A DNA stretch of 64,000 nucleotides, from contig JAFZWK010000028.1 in assembly GCA_017617335.1 (NCBI GenBank), forward strand, positions 58,644 to 122,643. Reading direction: 5' to 3'. The position numbers and the translations under genes were made by a program. This document shows positions 36,968 through 45,459 of this stretch, in pieces (position 1 is the first letter of the stretch; every line of letters starts with the position of its first letter). Source of the DNA: Bacteroidaceae bacterium (GTDB taxonomy: Bacteria; Bacteroidota; Bacteroidia; Bacteroidales; Bacteroidaceae). Below the pieces are notes generated by a model. The model was not told the origin of the DNA and searched no databases. It worked only from the letters and a program-made list of their open reading frames with translations.

Positions 36968-37765
36968 CTATCCTTTAATATATGCTTTTGAATTATGGGT
37001 ATGTCTTTTTTCCAGGGGTGGTAATTTCATGAAATCACCATATGCATTTTTTAAGAAATCCTTATACCTTGATATAACTGGAAAATAATGATTCTCAAAA
37101 GGTAATTTTATATATTCAGTAAACCATGAATATTCATAAGGATTCTGGACAATCAACCCCAACACAGATTCGTAAACTTTATTTGAGCCTATGTATTTTG
37201 GATTTTTAGCGTTATCATCTATTTGCTTACATATATCTCTAAAGTCATAAAGAATTCTCGATTTAAAGATAGAAAAATTAGATTTGATTTTCCAAAAAGG
37301 GCGATAGGGAACTATGTTATAATACAACATTTTATGTAATTTTTTCTTTAAATCATTGTCTCGAATAAATTGTTCCGCATTCTCACTCACAAAATCAATC
37401 GGGAATACATCTATATTTATTCCAATCTTTTTATTAATTCTCAATCCACTTCCTTCAATTAGTAATGTTCGACAATCACTAATTTTAATATATGGAATAG
37501 GATAAGCATCTATATCGAAAGAATGTATTTTATAGTATGGATGAGGAATTGATTGATACAGCTTCTTAAATTTCTCATATTCATCTCTTAATAAATAAAC
37601 ATCAACGTCATCATCCCATGGAATAAAGCCTTTATGCCTTACGGCACCCAATAATGTTCCGTCAGCTAATGAATATTTTATGCCATTCTTTTCACAAAAT
37701 TCATTGAAAAAACATAAAATTTCTAATAATATTTCTTTCTGACGACTTAAATCTATCTTATACAT
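36968..37765 (-). CDS. LicD-family phosphotransferase (second)
   Basis: This 265-residue protein is a classic LicD: KYSLADGTLLGAVRHKGFIPWDDDVDVYL at about residues 30-58 (seen as GTLLGAVRHKGFI and PWDDDVDVYL), with INIDVFPIDFV near residue 120. The DDDVD cluster binds metal. It is predicted to transfer a phospho-amine or other phosphate-linked group to a glycan. It is paralogous in family to, but clearly different from, the LicD at 31240-31935. Two LicDs in one operon suggest either two modification sites or one LicD used for main-chain phosphodiester formation. Confidence 0.9.
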   Translation of the reverse strand: MYKIDLSRQKEILLEILCFFNEFCEKNGIKYSLADGTLLGAVRHKGFIPWDDDVDVYLLRDEYEKFKKLYQSIPHPYYKIHSFDIDAYPIPYIKISDCRTLLIEGSGLRINKKIGINIDVFPIDFVSENAEQFIRDNDLKKKLHKMLYYNIVPYRPFWKIKSNFSIFKSRILYDFRDICKQIDDNAKNPKYIGSNKVYESVLGLIVQNPYEYSWFTEYIKLPFENHYFPVISRYKDFLKNAYGDFMKLPPLEKRHTHNSKAYIKG

Positions 37766-37910
37766 TTATAAATAATGAAATAATGTCACTTAATTTTCAT
37801 ATATACTTTAATCAAAGCCAATAACTATCTCGTGATAATACCATACTTCACCAAACTCAAAATATTCAAGAGCTAGCATTTGAATTTTTCTTTTCCTAAT
37901 GTATGTCTTA

Positions 37911-39218
37911 TCATACTTTTTCAATGACTTGACGTTTATTTATAAACAACATAGTAAACCATCTTGCAAATCTTTTATCGTCCATCATCCTGAATTTCTT
38001 AGAATAACCCATTCCTATCATCATCCACAACCAGATATTCTGAACGGTAAAAGAATTGAAATCCTCTATCCAACCATATGCCCAATGGAACGCAATCGTG
38101 CATCCAATCAATTTCATAAATGTGCTATTTGACTTATATACCGCATAGCATGAAGAATGCAAATATATCAAGGAATATAAAATTAGTCCTACAATTCCTA
38201 ACCATGTGAAAATATTAAGGTGTACCAATTCATTATTGTGGCGTTCACCTTTACCTGTAAGATCCTCATTTAATGCATAGTCACCTGCTACAAAAGCTTC
38301 ACTATAATTTCCGCGAGCAGGCGTGTTCCCAAATAATACATAATTATTATTAAGTGCAGAACTTATTACCTCTACATATATAAAAGTACGGGTATCACCT
38401 GATAAATCTTCTTGATCTTCGCCATGAGAAACTACATATTGTCCTTCATTTTTACTACTCATCTCTTCCAATACGTTAAATGACCCACTTATTGCCAATC
38501 CTAATAATAAAGGGGCAAGCAGATATAAAACCCAATGAACAAGTTTGTATGCAAAATATGGAATTGTTTTCCTAAACAAATAAGCAATACATGTTGCTAA
38601 CGTAACGGCTACCTTTATGAGATTTGAACGAGCTGAAAGGTCCAAACAAAAAGCAATGAGTATAATACCTATTATCAGTTTCCATTTTCCAGGTAAAATT
38701 GGAAGAAAGCTACCATACAGCAACACAAATGGAAGAAGGTAAAAATAATAGCCGGGACCACATACCCAAATAAAAAAGATAATGAATAGTATTGGCATTA
38801 CCTTATTCCACCTGTATAAAATATAATAATTTATCCTCGGCTCACGAAACAAGTATGCAAAATATGGCAATGATGTCATCAGTATCCCCGTGAATAATTG
38901 CTTATATTCCCAATAGTTACTAGCAGTAAAGAAACCACGGACAACTCCTATACATGCCCACAATAAATACAAAGAACAAAAAACATACTGTCTAGAAAAC
39001 AGAAGAAACCGATTCTTAAGAGCATACCATATCAACAATAATAAAAGGGGAAAGTCAATCAACCAAACTATCCACTGATTACCAAGAGGTACGCGAGACC
39101 ATTGATTAACTGAAATGCATGTATTGGCAATCACCAACCATGACAAAATGTCTAGGTATTTCGGAAAAGGTAAACTTTCCAAAAACTTTAGATAACCTCT
39201 ATGTGATATTTGTTGCAT
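37911..39218 (-). CDS. wzy: Wzy-like polysaccharide polymerase
   Basis: This 435-residue protein has about ten hydrophobic segments separated by short loops, for example FPLLLLLIWYALK, LIIGIILIAFCLDLSA and VHWVLYLLAPLLLGLAI. One longer polar loop contains DTRTFIYVEVISSALNNNYVLFGN, the long periplasmic loop expected in O-antigen polymerases and ligases. Homology is too weak to name the polymer. Its position next to Wzx and LicD2 supports the role of joining repeat units in the periplasm. Confidence 0.8.
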   Translation of the reverse strand: MQQISHRGYLKFLESLPFPKYLDILSWLVIANTCISVNQWSRVPLGNQWIVWLIDFPLLLLLIWYALKNRFLLFSRQYVFCSLYLLWACIGVVRGFFTASNYWEYKQLFTGILMTSLPYFAYLFREPRINYYILYRWNKVMPILFIIFFIWVCGPGYYFYLLPFVLLYGSFLPILPGKWKLIIGIILIAFCLDLSARSNLIKVAVTLATCIAYLFRKTIPYFAYKLVHWVLYLLAPLLLGLAISGSFNVLEEMSSKNEGQYVVSHGEDQEDLSGDTRTFIYVEVISSALNNNYVLFGNTPARGNYSEAFVAGDYALNEDLTGKGERHNNELVHLNIFTWLGIVGLILYSLIYLHSSCYAVYKSNSTFMKLIGCTIAFHWAYGWIEDFNSFTVQNIWLWMMIGMGYSKKFRMMDDKRFARWFTMLFINKRQVIEKV

Positions 39219-39258
39219 ACGTATTGATTAATAATTAATCATTACTCATACCCCTTTT

Positions 39259-40218
39259 TTATATCCAAAATTTTCGAGATTCTTTTACCCAATTTAGATT
39301 ATTATTGTATTCAAGAAGTAGTTCATATATTTTAGATGCATACAAAACATCATGCAATCCTAACCCATAGTTGTAGTCTATTATTCTTTGATTATCTGAC
39401 TTCCTGCCTGGATCACGACCTGCCAGAACCTCACCGATTTCATTGTAATCATGGAACTGATGGAAGAATCTAAAACCCTTGACATGATTTGTATCATCAC
39501 CAAAGACACGATCAAAGACAGTATCACAATTCTGAAATCCTTGAGTATGGACTGGAATAATCGTAATACCAGCAGGGAATGTATCTACGTCTTCAATCAA
39601 CAATCCGTTAGCACTTGTTATGCAACTAAAAAGGACGTCAACGGAACGAGTTAAAGACTCAATATCATCTTCTATTTCAAACTCTACATTGTTGTAACAA
39701 CAAAATCTATCAATAAACAGTTCAGTCTGATCTTTGTATTTCAACAGCTTTACCTTAAATTTTTTTTCTGGTTCAGCCTCCAATGCACATAGCAATACGG
39801 CTCTTGCCGTATTACCCAATCCTACATAACCATAAGTGCCTGCATCTTTTTTACGGAGGACTTTAGCAGAGACGGCAGCAACTGCACCAGTCCTCATTGT
39901 TGTTATCCAATCACTATCCATAAGTGCCAACAACTCTCCCGTTTCTGCATCATAGAGTAGAAGATCGCTCCCAAGACTTGGTACAGCATCTTTTATGCGA
40001 TGTACAATCTTTACTCCGAAGTATTGCCGGTCGGCCTTTTCACTAAATGGAAGAAGGCAAGGCATGGAGGTAAAGAAATCAGTAGGAGCGGGATGAACAC
40101 TGATTTTCGCTGGCAACTGAGCATCCTTCTTAAGAGAAAAACTCTCCATTATCCATTTGACACACTGTAAAGGTGATATATTTAGATTTCGAATTATCTC
40201 TTCTGAAATGATTTTCAT
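39259..40218 (-). CDS. Ornithine cyclodeaminase/mu-crystallin family enzyme
   Basis: This 319-residue protein of PF02423 has the N-terminal substrate part with MPCLLPF and KIVHRIKDAVPSL, then LLLYDAETGELLALMDSDWITTMRTGAVAAVSA, followed by the Rossmann segment YGYVGLGNTARAVLLCAL. Family members bind NAD(P) and act on amino acids or imines (ornithine cyclodeaminase, alanine dehydrogenase, SbnB). The R-T-G-A motif is conserved. The gene overlaps the upstream LicC-like gene by 4 bp (ATGA), so the two products probably act together. It may supply an amino acid or amine for the decorating group. Confidence 0.85.
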   Translation of the reverse strand: MKIISEEIIRNLNISPLQCVKWIMESFSLKKDAQLPAKISVHPAPTDFFTSMPCLLPFSEKADRQYFGVKIVHRIKDAVPSLGSDLLLYDAETGELLALMDSDWITTMRTGAVAAVSAKVLRKKDAGTYGYVGLGNTARAVLLCALEAEPEKKFKVKLLKYKDQTELFIDRFCCYNNVEFEIEDDIESLTRSVDVLFSCITSANGLLIEDVDTFPAGITIIPVHTQGFQNCDTVFDRVFGDDTNHVKGFRFFHQFHDYNEIGEVLAGRDPGRKSDNQRIIDYNYGLGLHDVLYASKIYELLLEYNNNLNWVKESRKFWI

Positions 40219-40961
40219 AATTTTCCTATATTTATATACCTATCTATTTTTCCAACCACATTTTCCTCAGCATATGCCAAATCATCCACATCGTCTATCT
40301 CGTACCACCACAAGCCTTCCACCCTTAGGACGTACACCTTGCGAATCTGCTGAGACATAGTCAGGAGTTCATACTCGTATCCCAACTTGGGCTTTTCCTC
40401 TGCCTTCTTTCCATAATCTTCACACATCAGACGGAAAAATTCGTTGGACAACTTGTGGATTCCCACCAGTTCACCCTTTGCATCCAGTTCAGTCTCTATC
40501 GTAGAACATCGAGTCAAACGATTTCCTTCACTATACTCCACATAATACTGATCCTGAAATTTCGTGACTGGCGTAATGAGCATAATGTCAGGCTCTGGAT
40601 TCTCAAGAAGAGCCATGATGGCTTTCTTCTCATAAACCAGATCGGATTCCAAAAGGAGGAAATCATCATCACCTATCGCTTCTCGACAGTTATAGAGGGT
40701 GTACATGCTGTTTGTCTCTGCATAGCGGGGCGAATATACGCATTCTATCTGGGGGTACTTCTGAGCCAATTCCTCGTATTTCTCTTTCAAGTGACCCGTA
40801 CCGATGATGATGCGCTCTATACCACAATCTATCAACGTGCGGATACTGCGCTCTACCATAGAGAGACCGCCACACTCGATGAATCCCTTAGGCATCAGCT
40901 CTGTCATCCATCCGAAGCGGATACCCAGACCTGCTGCCATTATCACTGCAGTTTTTATCAT
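40215..40961 (-). CDS. LicC-like cytidylyltransferase
   Basis: This 248-residue sugar-nucleotidyltransferase-fold protein has the N-terminal AVIMAAGLGIRFGWMTELMPKGFIEC segment (seen as AAGLGIRFGWMTE and PKGFIE), ETNSMYTLYNCRE and LLESDLVYEKKA. The last is the metal-binding acidic motif, ending with WYEIDDVDDL. The pattern fits phosphocholine or phosphonate cytidylyltransferases (LicC/PntC-like), which make CDP-activated small phospho-compounds for transfer by LicD. The exact substrate is unknown. No phosphoenolpyruvate mutase is present nearby, so a phosphonate is not indicated. Confidence 0.86.
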   Translation of the reverse strand: MIKTAVIMAAGLGIRFGWMTELMPKGFIECGGLSMVERSIRTLIDCGIERIIIGTGHLKEKYEELAQKYPQIECVYSPRYAETNSMYTLYNCREAIGDDDFLLLESDLVYEKKAIMALLENPEPDIMLITPVTKFQDQYYVEYSEGNRLTRCSTIETELDAKGELVGIHKLSNEFFRLMCEDYGKKAEEKPKLGYEYELLTMSQQIRKVYVLRVEGLWWYEIDDVDDLAYAEENVVGKIDRYINIGKL

Positions 40962-40990
40962 TTTCCTTCGATTGTTTATTATCTAACGTC

Positions 40991-42445
40991 TTACTCAACA
41001 AAATATTTTCTCTGACGGATGGAAAATGCAAATCCAATTGCTATCCATACTATCAGCATCCAATATGATTCCTTGCCAAAGTGTACACCTATCAAACCTG
41101 GAATGGGAACCAACTGAAGTGTCACAAAAGTAATGGAAAAAATCATCCCAAAAACAGTTATGATCCGTAAGAAAACGGTTCCATCGCCATCTTGCTTCAT
41201 TGTTTTATAAGTGGATGCAGCTGTGAAGAAGAACCCTATAGAGGCCCCAATGGAGGACATATCAACAAACCATCCAAGCGCCTCTCGACCCAAAATAGGA
41301 CCAGAGAGGGAAACCAAAATGCAGAACAGCAACGCATTTTTAGGTGTATGATACTTAGGGTCAATACGAGAGAACACAGTCGGCAAATAGCCGTCACGTC
41401 CCATGGAGTACATCAGTCGGCTGGAAGCCAGATAGAATCCCATAATGCCGGAAAGGACTGCACAAGATACTGCCACCCCAATAAGGACTTTACCAAAGGT
41501 TCCCAACAATTCCTCAGCAGCAATCAACAGTACCCATTCACCTGCCATCACTCGCTCTGGCCAATTTATTACAGCAGCCGCAGCAACCGTATTATTAGCT
41601 ATGTAGACGAAGGCTCCGAAAAGAATGGCAACAACCATGATGAATATTACTTTTTTGTAAGAAACCTTGAATTCCTCAGCAGCCTGAGGTATGGTCTCGA
41701 AGCCCACAAAGGCCCAAGGTGTAATGGCAAAGGTGGCCAAGATGGAAGACATGATACCCAACGACCCTACTTTTGCAAAAATGCTGACATCTGCTGCTGA
41801 CGCACCAGCAGCAATCATCCCAGCACGATCAAATCCCCATACAGGATCCATGTTCATCATACATGCCTTGCTGCTACATACTGAGGAAACTGTCAAGATG
41901 AACACTGAGATGGCAAGGAGCGAAGAAAGAAGTGCCTGAATGATACCAGCCTTCCTTACTCCCAATATATTCAACACACCAAAAAGGATGAGAATACTCA
42001 TAGCAAAAAGCATCTCACCAAACCAGACATCGAAACCAGAAACAACATAGTGGAAGCCGAAACGTAATATATCGAGATTACCATCCAATCCGTCCACAAT
42101 AAGTCCAATGGCTGTGGAGTTCATGGGAACATTTGACAGATAGGCAGCCAGAAGGAACCAACCACAGAAATAGGCTGAAACTTTGCCGAAACAACTCTTT
42201 GTGAAGTTAAATTCTCCTCCAGCCCTGGGGTGCTTAGGAACCATATAGGCATAGCTGAAAGCCAGGATAATCATCACCAACGCACCCAGCAGCATAGCAA
42301 TGGCTGTTCCATACACACCTGAATTGGGAAGGAACTTTTTGCCAGGATTTATGAAAGCTCCCCATCCGATAATGCATCCGAAAGCCAGAGCCCATACATG
42401 AAGGGAGGAGAGCTGTTGTCTTAGATGCGGATTTTTTTGTTCCAT
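40991..42445 (-). CDS. APC-family amino acid/amine permease
   Basis: This 484-residue protein has twelve or so transmembrane segments. It starts with LSSLHVWALAFGCIIGWGAFINPGK, where the unwound GxIIGxG substrate-binding motif of the APC fold is visible. It continues with FSYAYMVPKHPRAGGEFNFT and WAFVGFETIPQAAEEF. It is a cation- or exchange-coupled importer of amino acids, amines or ethanolamine-like compounds. In this operon it may import the group that the LicC-like enzymes activate. It lies 15 bp after the LicC/aminotransferase gene and 29 bp before the second LicC-like gene. Confidence 0.88.
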   Translation of the reverse strand: MEQKNPHLRQQLSSLHVWALAFGCIIGWGAFINPGKKFLPNSGVYGTAIAMLLGALVMIILAFSYAYMVPKHPRAGGEFNFTKSCFGKVSAYFCGWFLLAAYLSNVPMNSTAIGLIVDGLDGNLDILRFGFHYVVSGFDVWFGEMLFAMSILILFGVLNILGVRKAGIIQALLSSLLAISVFILTVSSVCSSKACMMNMDPVWGFDRAGMIAAGASAADVSIFAKVGSLGIMSSILATFAITPWAFVGFETIPQAAEEFKVSYKKVIFIMVVAILFGAFVYIANNTVAAAAVINWPERVMAGEWVLLIAAEELLGTFGKVLIGVAVSCAVLSGIMGFYLASSRLMYSMGRDGYLPTVFSRIDPKYHTPKNALLFCILVSLSGPILGREALGWFVDMSSIGASIGFFFTAASTYKTMKQDGDGTVFLRIITVFGMIFSITFVTLQLVPIPGLIGVHFGKESYWMLIVWIAIGFAFSIRQRKYFVE

Positions 42446-42460
42446 TTCTGTCAGTAAATA

Positions 42461-44281
42461 TTAATTTCTATGGTCAATCTGTCTGAAAGCCTCAATCAAT
42501 CGGGCATTGTCTTCATGATTCCGAACAGCAATGCGCATGTACTGCTTACCATCGAATCCAGACTTGTCAGAGCAATCACGTGTCAGAATGTTGTACTTCA
42601 TCAACATGATCAAAACTAACTCGTGAGCTTTTAAGGGGGGCAAAATCTCGCAAAGAAAATAGTTGGCCTGGGAAGGCATCACACGAAGGAAGCTTATCTG
42701 ACGCAGTTTCTTCTCGAAATCGTCGCGTTCAGCAATAAATTTCTCGCAGGCGCGTTTGTAGTCCTTCTCATACTTATTAAATATCTGCATGAAGAACTCT
42801 GCAAACGAATTGATGTTCCAAATGCTTACCATACTCTTCATTTGGCTGATGAGTTCCGTATCCGAGGAGCAGAGAATACCCAGGCGGATACCTGGCACAC
42901 CATAACTCTTGGAGATACTTTTCATCACAACCAAATGCGGATAGGACTCCAGGATGTTATCGTGCAGTAGTGTATTGCTCTCCCACCTTATACTGAAATC
43001 CACGAAACTCTCATCCACAATCAATCGTACTTCATGTTCCTCTGCCCATTGGGCCAGCACGATGACATCCTTGCAAGGTATGTAGTTTCCAGATGGATTG
43101 TCAGGATTGATGAGTATTATACTGTCAACTCGATGCACGGAATAGAAGTCCATCAAGTCCTGAGCGGAATAGCGGAAATCCTCGTTCTGGGGAAAGAATG
43201 CCACCAACCCGTCCTTATCGCGACGATTGGGATATTCCTCGAAGGTTGGTCGAATAATTCCCAAAGTTCCAGGAAGCAATTCCATCAATGCCTTAATCAA
43301 CTCAGCAGCACCATTACCAGGGATGATGTACTCCTCCTTCACTCCCCAGCATTTGCTTGCCAACAGGGAATTTACCTTCATTCCCGATGGATACTCGGCT
43401 ATCAGCGTGCGGAAATTGGCCTCCAGTTCATCTATGATGCGGGACTCATTGAAATAGGGATTCACCAGATAACAGTAATCCAGCATCTTGGGAAAACGCC
43501 AATATCCACCATACCTTCCATAATACTTTCTCTGCACATCCTTCTCTTCAGCAAACAAGGCCTCTGCGATATCCAGATCCTGCTTGTCATCTATCTCATA
43601 CCACTTCTCATGGGTAATGGGAAGGGCTTTAAGGTCGTGACTGTTGAGGAAGGAAATGATGCGCAACACATTTTCGTAGTACTCATTGTTACCCACAGAC
43701 TTGGTATAAGCCTCCAGGAAAGGAACATACTTGGTACGCGAGAACTCCTTAGAGAACTTGTAGATGTTTACAGTTTTGTAATACTGGTCAACATTCTTGT
43801 AATTGAAGGCAGCCTTGGTAATGAAGTTCACAATGTTGTTCTCCTTGTCGATGCACACCATCGTACCATCCATCCATGTCTCATACTTGGCCACAAGTGC
43901 CAGATTGGGGAAAGGACTCTGAAGCAAGAGATCAAGCATGCCATCATCGAAGATAAGATCACTCTCAATGAGCAGCGTATCGTCTTCCTGCATCTGCTCC
44001 TTAGCCAAAAAGAGAGAATAGATATTATTGGTCTTGTCGTACACGGGATTGACAACATACTCTATCTTCAATCCTTTATATTCTGTACCCAAATAATCCA
44101 TAAGAGCCTTGCCCTCGTGGCCAACAACGATTACCACACGATTGAGCTTGAGTTGGGAAAGCTGACTGAGAAGATGGTCTATCAATCTGGTTCCATTCAC
44201 CTCAACCATGCATTTTGCATTGTTCTTGGTGTATTCCTTGAGACGTCTGCCTAAACCTGCAGCTAAAATTATTGCTTGCAT
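42461..44281 (-). CDS. LicC-like cytidylyltransferase fused to class I aminotransferase
   Basis: This 606-residue two-domain protein has an N-terminal nucleotidyltransferase (about 1-240) with ILAAGLGRRLKEYT, VVNPVYDKTNNIYSLFLA and LLIESDLIFDDGML. Its C-terminal PLP domain (about 255-606) is of the HisC/CobD type, with LINPDNPSGNYIP, VRLIVDESFVDFSI, and the PLP-lysine motif SISKSYGVPGIRLG. HisC and CobD relatives transaminate or decarboxylate phospho-amino compounds, so the fusion may produce and CMP-activate a phospho-amino group. It is the first gene of the operon. Confidence 0.86.
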   Translation of the reverse strand: MQAIILAAGLGRRLKEYTKNNAKCMVEVNGTRLIDHLLSQLSQLKLNRVVIVVGHEGKALMDYLGTEYKGLKIEYVVNPVYDKTNNIYSLFLAKEQMQEDDTLLIESDLIFDDGMLDLLLQSPFPNLALVAKYETWMDGTMVCIDKENNIVNFITKAAFNYKNVDQYYKTVNIYKFSKEFSRTKYVPFLEAYTKSVGNNEYYENVLRIISFLNSHDLKALPITHEKWYEIDDKQDLDIAEALFAEEKDVQRKYYGRYGGYWRFPKMLDYCYLVNPYFNESRIIDELEANFRTLIAEYPSGMKVNSLLASKCWGVKEEYIIPGNGAAELIKALMELLPGTLGIIRPTFEEYPNRRDKDGLVAFFPQNEDFRYSAQDLMDFYSVHRVDSIILINPDNPSGNYIPCKDVIVLAQWAEEHEVRLIVDESFVDFSIRWESNTLLHDNILESYPHLVVMKSISKSYGVPGIRLGILCSSDTELISQMKSMVSIWNINSFAEFFMQIFNKYEKDYKRACEKFIAERDDFEKKLRQISFLRVMPSQANYFLCEILPPLKAHELVLIMLMKYNILTRDCSDKSGFDGKQYMRIAVRNHEDNARLIEAFRQIDHRN

Positions 44282-44329
44282 AAATATGAATGTTAGTACG
44301 AATCAGCACATACCTTTGGATCCTTGACG

Positions 44330-44438
44330 CAAATGTAAGACACTGAGCATCAAGTGATTAACCTGCAAATGGCGGGATTTACCCGAAAGGATGTGCACGT
44401 TAATGATTCTTTTATTCTACTTTCAACTGCCAAAGTTA
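44330..44438 (-). promoter_or_regulatory. Two candidate -7 elements for the polysaccharide operon
   Basis: On the minus strand TACATTTG (plus 44330-44337) lies about 50 bp above the start, and TAACTTTG (plus 44431-44438) about 150 bp above it. Neither has a TTTG box at 19-21 bp. The upstream element is 65 bp below repeat array 4. Confidence 0.45.
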
Positions 44439-44502
44439 CGGATTTTTTTTGGAATGAGGAAATGTTTTGTGGTTTTTCGAGTGCAAAAAGTGGTTTTGAA
44501 TG

Positions 44503-44578
44503 CAACACGTCGAAAGAAGGAAGACAACGTGTTGACTTTGCAATCTCAACGTGTTAACTTTGTCATTTCAACACGTTG
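44503..44578. repeat. 22-bp-phased CAACRYGTTG array 4 (4 units)
   Basis: Cores start at 44503 (CAACACGTCG), 44525 (CAACGTGTTG), 44547 (CAACGTGTTA) and 44569 (CAACACGTTG), exactly 22 bp apart. The array lies between the polysaccharide operon start (222-297 bp upstream of it) and the first dispersed iteron at 44787. Confidence 0.9.
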
Positions 44579-44786
44579 TCTTTTTTGAGTTCTCCAGAGA
44601 GAAATCCAAGAAGAAAAAATGAAAGATCATAAAGTTATCAGAAAGAGATGGATCAGAAACAATTCATCGCGTACATTATTATATATTATAGCTCCCTCAA
44701 GAAAAAAGGAATAAACCTGCTGATAAAAGTAAGAAAGAAGAGGATGAACAGACACATGAAAAAATTCATCAGGATGAAAGATAAAT
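44579..44786. other. Featureless 208-bp stretch
   Basis: Between array 4 and the first iteron there is AT-rich DNA without a recognised motif or convincing gene. A short minus-strand frame at 44627-44878 runs into the first iteron and shows no family resemblance. Confidence 0.6.
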
Positions 44787-45286
44787 GTTGGCGAGTTTAG
44801 CACCATATTATAACAAATAACGTTGATAGCTGATACTAATTGCAATGGTATAATACACAGTATAGCAAATACTTGCAATCATTTGCTATATTAAAGATTA
44901 AGCAAATAGTGTAAAAATCACCAAGTTTTAAAACAAAAGTTGGGATGTTTTGCACCTAAGCATTCATAACATAAAGAAAACCAGATGTTTACATCATAAT
45001 AAACACAATATAATCTAAAGTTGGCAACTTTTGCACCTTAAAAATCAAACAGTTACATTAGTTGGCAACTTTTGCACCTAAACGATACAAAGATTTGATT
45101 TTCAACGAATTATGTAACAAAAACGATGTTGGCAAGTTTAGCACAAAACAACTATCACTCCCCTACCCCAGCCTGAAAAAGAAACAAATAAACCCAAGAT
45201 AACACAAACAACAAAGGTGATAAAAACCCAACATATAAGGAAAAACCCAGGAAAAAAGCAGGAAAAGTGTTGGGATGTTTTGCACC
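44787..45286 (+). repeat. Six dispersed iterons (GTTGGSANSTTTWGCACC)
   Basis: Six copies of an 18-bp motif start at 44787, 44939, 45020, 45061, 45128 and 45269. The best pair, 45020 and 45061, is identical over 18 bp (GTTGGCAACTTTTGCACC). The end is usually CACCTAA. All are in the same orientation, at irregular distances (152, 81, 41, 67 and 141 bp). They are probably initiator-binding sites beside the origin and could act in copy-number control. Confidence 0.85.
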
Positions 45287-45349
45287 TAAAATGCTAACTG
45301 GTTGAAAAACAGCCCAATTGCAATTACAACATACACACGTAAATAGAAT

Positions 45350-45459
45350 CTTGGGAAATTATACACCTAATGTTGGCAAACAATGCACAAAGTCTTGGGA
45401 ACTTATGCACAAAATATTGGGAATTTTATCACCAAATCTTTGTATATTTTACACCGCTA
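45350..45459 (+). repeat. Five tandem 22-bp iterons, direct orientation
   Basis: Units begin at 45350, 45372, 45394, 45416 and 45438, exactly 22 bp apart, with a YTTGGGAA..TT.TRCACC pattern that decays in the last unit. The third unit contains TTATGCACA (45403-45411), one base from the E. coli DnaA box TTATCCACA. This is the left arm of the origin. Confidence 0.85.

Noticed and set aside
43034-44254. A 406-codon plus-strand frame opposite the LicC/aminotransferase fusion
   Set aside because: It is fully antisense to a gene with clear catalytic motifs; its sequence has no recognisable family.
40215-44281. Aminoethylphosphonate pathway
   Set aside because: The LicC-like/aminotransferase arrangement suggests it, but phosphoenolpyruvate mutase and phosphonopyruvate decarboxylase are absent and the transaminase is of the HisC/CobD type.
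44627-44878. Minus-strand 83-codon open frame between array 4 and the iterons
   Set aside because: It runs into the first iteron, has no family resemblance and no promoter; probably a chance frame in AT-rich DNA.
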